Source: Shewanella baltica
Lineage (GTDB): Bacteria; Pseudomonadota; Gammaproteobacteria; Enterobacterales; Shewanellaceae
Assembly: GCF_900456975.1 (NCBI RefSeq)
Contig: NZ_UGYM01000002.1
Span: forward strand, 5,146,001-5,210,000
Direction of reading: 5' to 3'
Length of the DNA: 64,000 nucleotides
Positions 30,040-39,647 of the stretch are shown piece after piece. The stretch's first letter is position 1. Each line of letters begins with the position of its first letter. The notes under the pieces are model-generated. The model saw nothing but the letters and a program-made list of their open reading frames with translations. It did not search any database and was not told where the DNA came from. Both the position numbers and the translations under genes were made by a program.

Positions 30040-31260
30040 TTACAATGTTCGCCTTGGCGGCACGGCGACGTTGGCAAAAATCAATCCCGCGATCAGCGAC
30101 ATAAAAATCAAAAAGATTTGCGAGCCAATATGGGATTGATTGAGCATGGTCTCACCTGAGATTAAGGCATTGAGTCCGATATAGGTTTTACTGCCGGGCA
30201 CTAAGATCACTATGCCTTGCAACAGGGCGATGGAGGCGGGAGCTTTCATCCAGCGGGCGAAGAGGTTGGAGTAAATCCCGACAGCCAAGGCGCCAAAGAA
30301 AATGCCCACCGAATCACCAAAATAATGTCCGCCGAGCATGGCCGAGAAAAACGCCACAATTCCAGCTAATACGCCCCAAGGTGAATCTTGCATCCGTGCC
30401 TTGAAGATAAACACTAATGCCATAGATAAAATCGGCACCGCCGACCAAATTGCCCAGCGCGGCAAGCCTTCTGGCTCGATATGAATCGCTTCGCCAAACA
30501 CGGCTTTACCAATCGCCATGCCGAGCACTGCACCAAAGTACAGTTTAAACAATTGCATAATCGCATCCATGATGCGCGCCGTGCCGGAAATCAAATCCCG
30601 CGCAGCGAGTTCGGCCAGACCTAAGGTTAAGGCTAAGCCGGGAATAAAAATAATGATCGAGGAGAGGATCACCACTGGGATATTAATGTTGGGATCGATG
30701 CGCGCTATGCCGCAGGCGGCGATAGCACAAAGAATGGTGGCGAAGGGTTCGAGCACTTCGGCCATGCGTGCCGAGCGTTCGGCACGGTATACCAAGCCAT
30801 AGACAAATAAGCCTAATAACCCCGACCAAAATACATCGTTCCAACCTGTGCCCATTAACATGGCGAAGGCGGCGGCAGAAGTACCAAATGAAAAACAAGT
30901 TAACACTGGGCCATAGGGATTGGGTTTGTTGGCGATTTCTTCTAAGCGGTCTAAGGCCTCGGCCAAAGTGCGCTTGCCCGAAGTTAATTCATCGACTAAT
31001 TCATCAGTGCGGGCGAGTGAACCTAAATCGAGTTCACCGGGCTTCACTCGAGCGGCATGGTTATATTCTTGATCTGTATCGTGTTGTAAAACGAAGGTCA
31101 TCGAAGTTGGCGAGATAAGGAAGTAGCCTTCGATACCTAAGGTGCGCGCAACGGTTTGTAAGTGGGTTTCTAGGCGATAAGCGGGTGTGCCAAACTTATG
31201 CAATGCCTTGCCTAGCTTGATGATAAATCTGCGTTTTTCGATAAACTCGTCGTTATCCAA
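30040..31260 (-). CDS. Threonine/serine exporter family (ThrE) membrane protein
   Basis: Fused two-part ThrE protein of 406 residues. The N-terminal cytoplasmic domain (about 1-115) has FIIKLGKALHKFGTPAYRLE, the family signature; about ten membrane helices follow, ending with the DUF3815-like half (GGHYFGDSVGIFFGALAVGI). Family members export threonine and serine; substrate here is not shown. The start codon is TTG at 31260, since an in-frame TGA lies four codons upstream and no ATG is near the conserved N-terminus. Confidence 0.85.
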   Translation of the reverse strand: MDNDEFIEKRRFIIKLGKALHKFGTPAYRLETHLQTVARTLGIEGYFLISPTSMTFVLQHDTDQEYNHAARVKPGELDLGSLARTDELVDELTSGKRTLAEALDRLEEIANKPNPYGPVLTCFSFGTSAAAFAMLMGTGWNDVFWSGLLGLFVYGLVYRAERSARMAEVLEPFATILCAIAACGIARIDPNINIPVVILSSIIIFIPGLALTLGLAELAARDLISGTARIMDAIMQLFKLYFGAVLGMAIGKAVFGEAIHIEPEGLPRWAIWSAVPILSMALVFIFKARMQDSPWGVLAGIVAFFSAMLGGHYFGDSVGIFFGALAVGIYSNLFARWMKAPASIALLQGIVILVPGSKTYIGLNALISGETMLNQSHIGSQIFLIFMSLIAGLIFANVAVPPRRTL

Positions 31261-31419
31261 TCGGGGTATTCACTGTATAAAAAGTTGTAGGGATTAACGC
31301 GCGCATATTAACCTATCTTGTCTATAAAAGGTTAACGGCTTTTAACCTTAATACAAATAAATTGCTGAATTTTTGCAGCTCGGGCTATAGTCAGCTTTTT
31401 GATAAGGGGAATAATAGGT

Positions 31420-31830
31420 ATGTCTTTGATGGTAACGGGTCTTTACGCTAGCCTCACAGGGCTATTAATTGTCGCTTTGGCTTATCGAGTCGTGAAATTG
31501 AGGCGAGGTCAGAAAATCGGCCTAGGCGATGGGGGTAACAATGCGCTCGCCTTAGCGAATCGTGTCCATGTCAACCTGATCGAAAATGCGCCTATCGTAT
31601 TGATTCTCATGCTGGTGGCCGAAGCCGGTGGCTTACCTGTATTTTATCTCCATTGCTTTGGGACTGTGTGGATAGTGGCGCGCCTACTCCATGCTATCGG
31701 CTTAACCCAAGGCCAAGGGGGTTATCATTTTGGGCGTTTCTGGGGCGTATTGCTCACTTGGCTAGTGATTATCAGTTTGGCGCTGGTGAATTTGCTGCAT
31801 TTTGCCCAAGGTTTAGGAAAGGGTCTCTAG
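31420..31830 (+). CDS. MAPEG family membrane protein
   Basis: From ATG 31420, with AAGGGG at 31404-31409, 136 residues with four membrane helices. The motif ANRVHVNLIENAPI corresponds to the conserved R...N..E..P region that binds glutathione in MAPEG enzymes (microsomal glutathione transferase type). Bacterial relatives (YecN-like) are poorly characterised; detoxification is an inference. Monocistronic. Confidence 0.85.
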   Translation: MSLMVTGLYASLTGLLIVALAYRVVKLRRGQKIGLGDGGNNALALANRVHVNLIENAPIVLILMLVAEAGGLPVFYLHCFGTVWIVARLLHAIGLTQGQGGYHFGRFWGVLLTWLVIISLALVNLLHFAQGLGKGL

Positions 31831-32047
31831 GCTGGTCGGTTTGGGCGGTCAATTCCGCCCCAAGCCATATCCATAGCGGATTTAGGGGTATTTGGCTTCA
31901 GGCTCAAATACCCCTGAAAAACGCCTTGATTGATGTTTTTTTAATCGCACTTATCCACCATTGCCTGCTATACTCCGCGTCCCTAAATTGGCGTAACTTA
32001 TTTTCAGTGGCGCCTTTATTTGACATTACGTTTTCGGGTCACAATCG

Positions 32048-34483
32048 ATGCAAGTTGAATCCACACTCTTTAGTCATCCCAAGTATTGGGCTACAGGCGA
32101 TAGCACTGCGCCTTTCTTACCTATGTCCCGCAAGGAGATGGATAAGCTTGGCTGGGATAGCTGTGACATTATCATAGTCACAGGCGACGCTTATGTGGAT
32201 CACCCAAGCTTTGGCATGGCGGTGATCGGCCGTATGTTAGAGGCCCAAGGTTACCGAGTCGGTATTATTTCCCAGCCCGATTGGTCGAGCAAAGACGCCT
32301 TTATGCAATTGGGCCGCCCGAACCTGTTTTTTGGCGTCACCGCCGGCAACATGGATTCGATGATCAACCGTTACACCGCTGACCGCCGTTTACGTTCTGA
32401 CGATGCTTATACCGCGGGCGATATTGGCGGTAAGCGCCCAGATCGCGCCGTGACTGTGTACACTCAGCGTTGTAAAGAAGCCTTTAAAGATGTGCCTGTG
32501 ATCATTGGCGGTATTGAAGCCAGTTTACGCCGCATCGCCCATTACGATTATTGGTCGGACAAAGTGCGTCGCAGTGTGATTTTCGATGCCAAGGCCGACA
32601 TTCTTATGTATGGCAACGCCGAGCGTCCTTTAGTTGAAGTGGCTCGCCGCTTAGCTGCGGGTGAACCTATTAGCTCGTTGCACGATGTGCGCGGCACAGC
32701 GGTTATCCGTAAAGAGCCGCTGCCCGAATGGCGCGGTATGGACTCGCGCAAGATTGACCAACTGCACAAGATAGAGCCGCTGCCGAATCCTTACGGCGCC
32801 GATGATGTGGGTTGTGCTAACTTGTCTGGCCCGTCGGATGTGAAGATATTCGATAACGAAGCCCCTAAGCCAATTAGCGTTCAACCGCCTAAACCTAAGC
32901 CATGGGATAAAACCTATGTGCTGCTGCCAGCGTTTGAAAAAGTCTCTGAAGACAAATATTTATATGCCCATGCTTCACGGATTTTGCACCAAGAGCAAAA
33001 CCCAGGTTGTGCCCGTGCGTTATTTCAACCCCATGGCGATCGCGCCGTTTGGGTGAATCCGCCCGCATGGCCGCTCAATACCGATGAGATGGATGCGGTA
33101 TTCGATTTGCCCTATCAGCGCATTCCTCATCCTATCTATGGCAAGGAAAAAATCCCTGCCTATGACATGATCAAGACGTCTATCAACATCATGCGTGGCT
33201 GTTTTGGTGGTTGTTCTTTCTGCTCGATTACCGAGCATGAAGGCCGAATCATTCAGAGTCGTTCACAAGAATCGATTGTTAAAGAAATCAAAGATATTCA
33301 GGAAAAAGTGCCAGGCTTTACTGGGGTAATTTCAGATTTAGGCGGCCCTACCGCCAACATGTACCGTTTAGGTTGTACTAGCGAAAAGGCCGAAAAAACC
33401 TGTCGCCGTCTTTCTTGTGTGTTCCCATCGATTTGCGGCCACTTAGGCACAGATCATAAACACACTATCGACTTGTACCGCGCGGCGCGTGCTGTACCTG
33501 GCATCAAGAAAGTATTGATCGCCTCTGGCGTGCGTTACGACTTGGCGATCGAAGATCCGGCCTACGTTAAAGAGTTAGTGCAGCACCATGTGGGCGGCTA
33601 CTTAAAAATCGCCCCTGAGCATACCGAAGAAGGTCCGCTCAGCAAGATGATGAAACCCGGCATGGGCGCCTACGATAAGTTTAAAGAATTGTTCGACAAG
33701 TTTTCTAAGGAAGCGGGCAAAGAGCAGTTCTTGATCCCTTACTTTATTTCGGCGCATCCGGGCACGACCGACGAAGACATGGTGAACTTAGCGCTGTGGT
33801 TGAAGGAGCGTAAGTTCAAGCTCGACCAAGTGCAGAACTTCTATCCGTCACCGATGGCGAATGCGACCACGATTTATCATACCGAGTTAAACTCGCTGAA
33901 AAACGTCAAGCACACCAGTGAAGTGGTATCAGTGCCGAAGAAAGGGCGCCAACGTCGTCTGCACAAAGCATTGCTGCGTTATCACGATCCTGCGGGGTGG
34001 CCATTGATCCGTGAAGGGTTAACTGCCATGGGGCGTGAAGACTTGATCGGCAATAGCCCACATCAATTAGTGCCGCCAGAAGGTCGAAATGAGCGCGGAC
34101 CTAAGTGGATGAAAGATGCCAACCAAGGCCAAAAAGCCTTTACGCGCTTCTCGGGTAATCAGTTTGATGACCGCAAGGGCGATGGCAAATCTAAAGGTGC
34201 GGCTAAAGGCGGCGCGCAAGCTGGTGCTGAATCAAAACCGGCCGCAAAAGGTGGAAAACCTGCAGCGAATGCTGCTAAGCCAGCAGGAGCTAAACCAACT
34301 GGCTCTAAACCTAGCGGAGCTCATTCGAGCCGTCCTGGAGCGAAAGCGCCTTTCGGACAGTCTGGTTTTAAGGCGGGAGGTGCTCAAGCTAAAAGCGGTT
34401 CTCAGGCTAAAGGTGGAAGTCCATCAAAAAGTGGTGGTAAACCTGCAGGTAAGCCATCCCAAGGTCGCCAACAGGCTAAGTAA
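32048..34483 (+). CDS. ygiQ: YgiQ family radical SAM protein with long basic tail
   Basis: Large radical SAM protein of 811 residues. N-terminal region resembles B12-binding domains; the iron-sulfur cluster Cys are C385, C389 and C392 in [19 protein letters not shown]. The core is intact to about residue 710. The remaining 100 residues are a low-complexity Lys/Gly/Ala/Ser/Pro tail, predicted disordered. Reaction unknown in all bacteria I recall. A strong hairpin terminator follows. Confidence 0.92.
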   Translation: MQVESTLFSHPKYWATGDSTAPFLPMSRKEMDKLGWDSCDIIIVTGDAYVDHPSFGMAVIGRMLEAQGYRVGIISQPDWSSKDAFMQLGRPNLFFGVTAGNMDSMINRYTADRRLRSDDAYTAGDIGGKRPDRAVTVYTQRCKEAFKDVPVIIGGIEASLRRIAHYDYWSDKVRRSVIFDAKADILMYGNAERPLVEVARRLAAGEPISSLHDVRGTAVIRKEPLPEWRGMDSRKIDQLHKIEPLPNPYGADDVGCANLSGPSDVKIFDNEAPKPISVQPPKPKPWDKTYVLLPAFEKVSEDKYLYAHASRILHQEQNPGCARALFQPHGDRAVWVNPPAWPLNTDEMDAVFDLPYQRIPHPIYGKEKIPAYDMIKTSINIMRGCFGGCSFCSITEHEGRIIQSRSQESIVKEIKDIQEKVPGFTGVISDLGGPTANMYRLGCTSEKAEKTCRRLSCVFPSICGHLGTDHKHTIDLYRAARAVPGIKKVLIASGVRYDLAIEDPAYVKELVQHHVGGYLKIAPEHTEEGPLSKMMKPGMGAYDKFKELFDKFSKEAGKEQFLIPYFISAHPGTTDEDMVNLALWLKERKFKLDQVQNFYPSPMANATTIYHTELNSLKNVKHTSEVVSVPKKGRQRRLHKALLRYHDPAGWPLIREGLTAMGREDLIGNSPHQLVPPEGRNERGPKWMKDANQGQKAFTRFSGNQFDDRKGDGKSKGAAKGGAQAGAESKPAAKGGKPAANAAKPAGAKPTGSKPSGAHSSRPGAKAPFGQSGFKAGGAQAKSGSQAKGGSPSKSGGKPAGKPSQGRQQAK

Positions 34484-34512
34484 TCACTTTTAGCTACCAC
34501 AATAATATACAA

Positions 34513-34544
34513 AGGCCGCTCCAGACATAAGTTTGGAGCGGCCT
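34513..34544 (+). terminator. Terminator-like hairpin after ygiQ
   Basis: Eleven-bp perfect stem AGGCCGCTCCA / TGGAGCGGCCT with a 10-base loop, 30 bases after the stop; no T run follows. Confidence 0.7.
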
Positions 34545-34873
34545 AGCTAGCACGATCATCCCGCTATACTCTCCTTTTTTACAATCCTTTTTGATTTCGC
34601 CACAATTTTGCCAGTATGTTTGCCTTAGCTCAGTCTGAAATAAGTTAATGTATATACGGGCTAGCACTTGAGCTTTTTGTTATCAGCCCCTCATCATCTT
34701 TACCGATAAATGCTTACAATGAGCGGCGCCGCGATAAAAGAGTCCTAACTGGTATCGCAGGGCGAACTATTATAAAATCTCGTCTGATGCTTATGTCTAC
34801 TATTTGTTTATATTCGATATTTTAGCTATACATCTCACCCATACCCGCGGCTTGTTAACTAACATTAGATACT
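34545..34873. other. Non-coding gap upstream of gntR
   Basis: About 330 bases without a credible ORF. It must hold the gntR promoter. I see no copy of the GTTACCGGTAAC operator found between the permease and kinase genes, so autoregulation is not evident. Confidence 0.5.
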
Positions 34874-35872
34874 ATGAATAAAAAGCGTAGACCCACTCTT
34901 CAAGACGTTGCCGATCAAGTTGGGATCACCAAAATGACGGTGAGCCGCTATTTAAAAAATCCAACAAGGGTGGCGCAAAGCACTCAAGAAAAGATAGCTA
35001 TCGCGCTAGAAACCTTAGGTTATATACCTAATCGCGCTCCGGAAATTTTGGCGCAAGCGACCAGCCGCGCCATTGGCGTGTTAGTGCCGTCGTTAACCAA
35101 CCAAGTGTTTGCTGAAGTGCTGCGCGGTATCGAGAATGTTACCGGCAAACGAGGTTATCAAACCATGCTGGCTCACTACGGATATCAAGCTGAATTGGAA
35201 GAGGAGCGGGTGGCATCACTGCTTTCTTACAATATTGATGGCTTACTTTTATCCGAAAGTTACCACACGCCGCGTACCGTGCGAATGATTGAAACGGCCG
35301 GCATTCCGGTCATTGAAATGATGGATAGTGTGTCGCCTTCGATTCAACAGTGTGTGGGTTTCGATAACACAGCGGCTGCATACGAAATGGTTAAGGCCAT
35401 GATTGCACAAGGCTATCGCCACATTGCTTACTTAGGTGCGCGCATGGATATTCGCACTCAGCTTAAGATGCGAGGCTACGAGTTAGCGATGCAGGAAGCC
35501 AAGCTCACACCTTTGACGATGACCACTAATGAGGCTTCATCGTTTTCCTTGGGGGCGTCGTTATTGCAACAAACCTTAGCGAAATATCCCTATGTGGATA
35601 GCTTTTTCTGCACTAACGATGATTTGGCTGCGGGGGTGATATTTGAGTGTCAAAGACAAGGCATCAAGATCCCAGAACAAATAGGCGTTGCAGGGTTTCA
35701 TGGCCATGATATAGGGCAATCCATGACGCCAAAATTGGCGAGCATTATTACCCCAAGAAAGGAGATCGGTCGAATTGCTGCCACAGAGTTATTAGACAGG
35801 TTAAATGGCAAAGAGATAGCAGCATCGGTTATCGATCTGGGTTATCGCATTGATCTAGGGGAAACATTGTAG
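34874..35872 (+). CDS. gntR: Gluconate utilisation repressor GntR (LacI family)
   Basis: LacI-type repressor of 332 residues. The helix-turn-helix at residues 8-33 (LQDVADQVGITKMTVSRYLK) is followed by a hinge helix and a sugar-binding-protein-like domain (GVLVPSLTNQVFAEVLRGIE). Similarity to E. coli GntR extends along the whole length (RRPTLQDVADQVG.TKMTVSR). Convergent with the gluconate permease; gluconate or 6-phosphogluconate is the likely inducer. The likely operator is the palindrome at 37314-37325. Confidence 0.92.
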   Translation: MNKKRRPTLQDVADQVGITKMTVSRYLKNPTRVAQSTQEKIAIALETLGYIPNRAPEILAQATSRAIGVLVPSLTNQVFAEVLRGIENVTGKRGYQTMLAHYGYQAELEEERVASLLSYNIDGLLLSESYHTPRTVRMIETAGIPVIEMMDSVSPSIQQCVGFDNTAAAYEMVKAMIAQGYRHIAYLGARMDIRTQLKMRGYELAMQEAKLTPLTMTTNEASSFSLGASLLQQTLAKYPYVDSFFCTNDDLAAGVIFECQRQGIKIPEQIGVAGFHGHDIGQSMTPKLASIITPRKEIGRIAATELLDRLNGKEIAASVIDLGYRIDLGETL

Positions 35873-35925
35873 ACTTCCCCTCGGTCTTTCGCTTAACGGC
35901 TAATGCTTGTCATCACTGGCTAGCG

Positions 35926-37269
35926 TTAAAGAAACGCAGAGATGATGACTGCGACTATGCCGCCCGTCGTGCCAATAATGGTTTCCATCACAGTCCAGGT
36001 TTGCAGCGTTTGTTTTTCTGATAATCCAAGAAAACGGTTAGCGAGCCAGAAGCCTGAGTCATTAACGTGCGAGAGCACAATCGAACCACCGCCAATGGCA
36101 ATCGTAATTGCCGCTAATTGAGCACCATCTAAGTTTAGTGGTTCAAGTATCGGGATGATAAGGCCGCAAGCCGTTAACATAGCCACGGTTGCCGACCCTT
36201 GGATCACGCGCACTGAAGCCGACAAAATAAATGCCAGTATCACAATCGGTAATCCCGAACCTGCCAGCATATTCCCTAACGCATCGCCGACACCCGAATC
36301 AATCAGCACTTGCTTGAACACGCCGCCAGCACCGGTGACGAGAATAATGACCCCAGCAGGTTGAAGCGCACTGTTGCAGATTTCCATGATGCGGTCATTG
36401 GGAATATTACGTCTCACGCCCAGCACATAAAATGCGATTAAACAGGCAAGCAGAATGGCGGTGAAAGGATGACCTATCAAGGCGAGCCAATTATGCAGAT
36501 CGGATTTTTCATCAATAAAGCGCGACACAACTGTCTTTAAACCGATAAGCAGCAGTGGAAAAATCACAATACTGATTGAGAGCGCGAATGAGGGGATAGG
36601 TCCACCTTCTCGTTCACCTTTTTCTTGCTGCTCGTGGGCTGGCAGCTCAACATGGACTTTTTGCGAGATGAGACTGGCAAAGAGTGGACCGCCTAGAATC
36701 ATCGCAGGAATCGATGCCAGCAGACCGAAGACTATCATGTAGCCAAAGTCGGCATTGAGCTGGGAAGCGACCAAAATAGGCCCAGGTGCAGGGATAAGAA
36801 ACGCCTGACAGGTGGCAATACCCGCGAGCAGCGAAATACCAATTTTAACGACGCTGCCACCCCCTTTACGAACTACGGCAAAGGCGATGCCAATCAGCAG
36901 CACTACAGCAACGTCGAAGAAGAGGGGTAATGCACAGATAAAGCCAGTAAAGGTCATCGCCCAGTGGGCTTTGTCGTTACCAAATTTATTCAGCAGTGTA
37001 TGGGCTATCTGATCTAGTGCACCAGTCTCTTCCATGACCCGACCAAACATCGCCCCCAAAGCGACCACTACCGCAACAAAGCCCAGTGTTCCCCCCATAC
37101 CTTGTTGAATAGTATTAGTGATATCGGCTGGGTTCATGCCAGAGAAAAGACCGGCAATGATCGACACCAGTATCAGTGATACCACTGCATGTAATCTCAC
37201 TTTCATCACTAAGAACAGTAGCAGGGCGATTGAACCCAGCGCTGTCAGAATCAATGACATATCAGACAT
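35926..37269 (-). CDS. gntT: Gluconate permease, GntP family
   Basis: Inner-membrane H+/gluconate symporter, 447 residues, about 12 helices. GNT-family segments include MGGTLGFVAVVVALGAMFG and, near the C-terminus, ITIAIGGGSIVLSHVNDSGFWL. It sits between the gluconate repressor and the gluconokinase gene; the last is divergent. GntT versus GntU or GntP cannot be told from sequence alone. Expected to be repressed through the operator in the divergent promoter. Confidence 0.88.
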   Translation of the reverse strand: MSDMSLILTALGSIALLLFLVMKVRLHAVVSLILVSIIAGLFSGMNPADITNTIQQGMGGTLGFVAVVVALGAMFGRVMEETGALDQIAHTLLNKFGNDKAHWAMTFTGFICALPLFFDVAVVLLIGIAFAVVRKGGGSVVKIGISLLAGIATCQAFLIPAPGPILVASQLNADFGYMIVFGLLASIPAMILGGPLFASLISQKVHVELPAHEQQEKGEREGGPIPSFALSISIVIFPLLLIGLKTVVSRFIDEKSDLHNWLALIGHPFTAILLACLIAFYVLGVRRNIPNDRIMEICNSALQPAGVIILVTGAGGVFKQVLIDSGVGDALGNMLAGSGLPIVILAFILSASVRVIQGSATVAMLTACGLIIPILEPLNLDGAQLAAITIAIGGGSIVLSHVNDSGFWLANRFLGLSEKQTLQTWTVMETIIGTTGGIVAVIISAFL

Positions 37270-37310
37270 AAGAGGACTTTTCCTTGTTAGTTAAGTTGTC
37301 CACATTTTTG

Positions 37311-37340
37311 TAGGTTACCGGTAACATGTTACCCGTAATA
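37311..37340. promoter_or_regulatory. Predicted GntR operator, tandem
   Basis: A perfect 12-bp palindrome GTTACCGGTAAC at 37314-37325 abuts a second imperfect copy TGTTACCCGTAATA at 37327-37340. The TTACC(G/C)GTAA core resembles E. coli GntR sites as I recall them. Located between the divergent permease and kinase genes, so it can control both. Confidence 0.75.
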
Positions 37341-37390
37341 TGATAGAGTGGGAAGTGACTAAATTCGAGAATTGGCATGAGGTTAACAAA

Positions 37391-37915
37391 GTGACTGAGA
37401 GAAAAAAAGGCAATAGCTATGTGTTCATGGGCGTCTCTAGTTGTGGCAAATCTTCGATTGGTGCTGCGGTCGCAAAGGCGTTAGAGACGAAATTTATCGA
37501 TGGTGATGATCTGCATCCTAGAGCCAATATTATCAAGATGAAATCTGGCTCACCGCTTAACGATAGCGATCGCGCTCCTTGGCTTGAGCGCATCAACGAT
37601 GCTGTGTATAGCATTGAACAAAAAGGTGAACAGGGGGTGATTGTCTGCTCTGCGCTGCGTCGTCAGTATCGTGACTTAATCCGTCAGAACAACAGTAAGC
37701 TGGTGTTTATTCATCTATATGGTGATTTTGAATTAGTCAAAGAACGCATGTTTGCCAGAAAAGCCCACTTTATGCCGATTGAGCTACTCAAGAGTCAGTT
37801 CGATACGCTGGAAATGCCTGCGACCGATGAAGCTGACGTTATCCAAGTGAGCATAGATGGCACTTTCGAAGAGGTGGTGCAGCGCTGTATTCAGGCGATA
37901 AATGGCGAAGTATAG
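37391..37915 (+). CDS. gntK: Gluconokinase
   Basis: Phosphorylates gluconate to 6-phosphogluconate, feeding the Entner-Doudoroff and pentose phosphate routes. P-loop GVSSCGKSS at residues 14-22; DGDDLHPRANIIKM and VCSALRRQYRDLIR are family signatures. I chose GTG 37391 with TGAGG at 37378-37382 (174 residues, like E. coli GntK at 175). A longer frame from ATG 37340 begins directly at the operator, where the transcript could hardly start upstream, and adds 17 unconserved residues. Confidence 0.9.
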   Translation: MTERKKGNSYVFMGVSSCGKSSIGAAVAKALETKFIDGDDLHPRANIIKMKSGSPLNDSDRAPWLERINDAVYSIEQKGEQGVIVCSALRRQYRDLIRQNNSKLVFIHLYGDFELVKERMFARKAHFMPIELLKSQFDTLEMPATDEADVIQVSIDGTFEEVVQRCIQAINGEV

Positions 37916-38374
37916 GCATAAGTCAGTTATTGGATCTTAACGCGAGGCTTTGCTGCTTTATCATGATGTTGCAGATTAGCCTTTAAAGCGAAGGGGTAGC
38001 TGAACGACAGTCGTCGGTATTAATAAGTGCCGCCGAAGGTCGAAGCAAATCTGGAGCTAGCCGCTCGAAATTGAAAAAAAACCACTCCAGAAACTGACTT
38101 GGAGTGGCGTAGAGATAATGGTAAGCCTGCGGTACCATCCAATGAGTGTTACGGCGAGCGTTTGTAGACGAAACGTGCGCCGCACCTCAGCCTCAAATAA
38201 GCTCACGCATATGAGCGATGACGCGAGCTGCCTGTCCTGCAAAACATGGTTAATTCAACATGTGATTAAAACAGCCACTGAACACTGTTATGTAAAATAG
38301 TCCCGCTATATATGACCAAGGAATGCTAAAGTTGAATGGGCGCTTTAGTCACCTTAGCTAAATTCCCTTGAGCC
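37916..38374. other. Non-coding gap between gntK and the porin
   Basis: About 460 bases. It contains a minus-strand terminator (38074-38107) and no convincing ORF. The 270 bases between that terminator and the porin stop could be a long 3' UTR or hold a small RNA. Confidence 0.5.
38074..38107 (-). terminator. Minus-strand intrinsic terminator
   Basis: Stem CCACTCCA / TGGAGTGG (38082-38089 with 38100-38107) and, on the minus strand, a T7 run at 38074-38080. It is orientated for transcripts coming from the porin side. Confidence 0.85.
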
Positions 38375-39529
38375 TTAAAAGAAGTAATTAATCCCGACTG
38401 CGAAGCTGTTGTCTTCCTGGGCCTCGAGCGCGGTATCATCCATATCACTGAAATCTAACTTCATTTCAGCAAACATCACAGTGTCGTTGCTATAGCGATA
38501 GTGCAGACCCAGCATGGCAAATTGGCGGGTCCAATTACCTTGGATGGGCGTAGTTGCATCTGTGTCTAAATCTAAATAACTGAGTACGACCATAGGCACA
38601 AAACCGTTGTCGAATTGATAGGCCGTCATCAACTCGGCACCAGTGGCGTCGTAGAGATCACCATTGACCAGTTCATTACTCTTACTTTGGTGAGCGTTAA
38701 AACCCACATAAAGACCGCTGGCTTCGCGTCCTTCGGCATAGTGGTAGTAGTCACCATACATGGCACCAATGCCGATGATTTCATTGGTTTCGTCGACTTG
38801 AGTATTGCCTAAGTGGCCTTCAAAATCACCGCGGTTAAAGCCTGCAAGCAGCTTGAATTTTTCGGTTGCTGAATAGGTGATACTGGCACCGTAACTGCTG
38901 TCGAAACTCAGCTCAGAGTTACTCATTTCGCTGCCGTCATCATTTTTTAAGCTGACATCGCCATTGGTTTTGGCGGCATATTGCAAGGCGATTTGCACGG
39001 GGCCGACACTATTGCGGTAAATAAAGGCGGAGTCGGCACGGCCAGTGCCGGTGAGGCCGCCATCGCCAAAGGTGTAAGCGCCAACGCTGTAGCCTGCGAA
39101 AACGTTGGGTAAATCTGTGGTGCCGGCGACATCGTAATAGGCGCCCCATTGTTTACCAAAGCTCAAACTCCCCCAGACATCGTGGGACATGCCGACATAA
39201 CCTAAGCGGTTATAGAGAAAATCATCGGTCTTTTCGGCAGCGAGTTTGCCCCCTTGCATCACTAGGCCATCGTCGCTGGAGACCATATTGATCCCCCATT
39301 CTGTGGTGGCGAAGGCGGTCCAGCCGTTTCTCTCACTGCGCTCGAAGCTAAATCTTAAGCGTGATGAATCGTCGATAACCGAGGTGTCGTGGCTGTCATT
39401 CAAGGCGGCAAACCCCAACCAACCGGTTAAATCTAATGTGTTTTTTTGATCTTTATAGAGCTCAACCGCCTGACTGCTGGTGGCCGTTAATAGCATAGGT
39501 AACGCTAAGGCGAGACAAGTCTTATTCAT
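38375..39529 (-). CDS. Outer-membrane porin, Gram-negative type
   Basis: From ATG 39529 with GGGGGA upstream, 384 residues: signal peptide 1-21 (TATSSQA) then VELYKDQKNTLDLTGWLGFAAL, a typical first strand of the porin_4/OmpC-like family, and amphipathic strands up to the terminal NYFF, ending in Phe as required for Bam assembly. Substrate unknown. It lies downstream of potE on the same strand but has a strong hairpin in its leader and is likely transcribed separately. Confidence 0.88.
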   Translation of the reverse strand: MNKTCLALALPMLLTATSSQAVELYKDQKNTLDLTGWLGFAALNDSHDTSVIDDSSRLRFSFERSERNGWTAFATTEWGINMVSSDDGLVMQGGKLAAEKTDDFLYNRLGYVGMSHDVWGSLSFGKQWGAYYDVAGTTDLPNVFAGYSVGAYTFGDGGLTGTGRADSAFIYRNSVGPVQIALQYAAKTNGDVSLKNDDGSEMSNSELSFDSSYGASITYSATEKFKLLAGFNRGDFEGHLGNTQVDETNEIIGIGAMYGDYYHYAEGREASGLYVGFNAHQSKSNELVNGDLYDATGAELMTAYQFDNGFVPMVVLSYLDLDTDATTPIQGNWTRQFAMLGLHYRYSNDTVMFAEMKLDFSDMDDTALEAQEDNSFAVGINYFF

Positions 39530-39558
39530 AAATCCCCCGATAATGAGCAAGTATTCTC

Positions 39559-39590
39559 CAGGGGATCATAGGCTTGGCCTATGATCCCTG
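39559..39590 (-). promoter_or_regulatory. Strong hairpin upstream of the porin
   Basis: Twelve-bp perfect stem GGGATCATAGGC / GCCTATGATCCC with 3-base loop and extra CA/TG pairing around a bulged G. It lies between the potE stop and the porin start, about 30 bases upstream of the latter. No T run on either side, so it may be a potE 3' end structure or a porin leader element. Confidence 0.6.
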
Positions 39591-39647
39591 AGTAACCGTT
39601 CTTTTAGATGGTGTGATTAATCGTTTTCGATAATGCGCTAGCCGGAT

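Noticed and set aside
31653..32177. 174-codon plus-strand ORF between the MAPEG gene and ygiQ
   Set aside because: Out of frame with both genes and overlaps them; composition does not look coding.
34116..34493. 125-codon ORF in another frame over the ygiQ tail
   Set aside because: Arises from the biased Lys/Gly/Ala codons of the tail; no ribosome site.
37340..37390. N-terminal extension of gntK from ATG 37340
   Set aside because: Begins at the predicted operator, lacks a ribosome site, and extends past the usual GntK length.
38057..38300. Small ORFs (60-61 codons) on both strands after gntK
   Set aside because: Overlap a terminator and each other; no ribosome site or family features.
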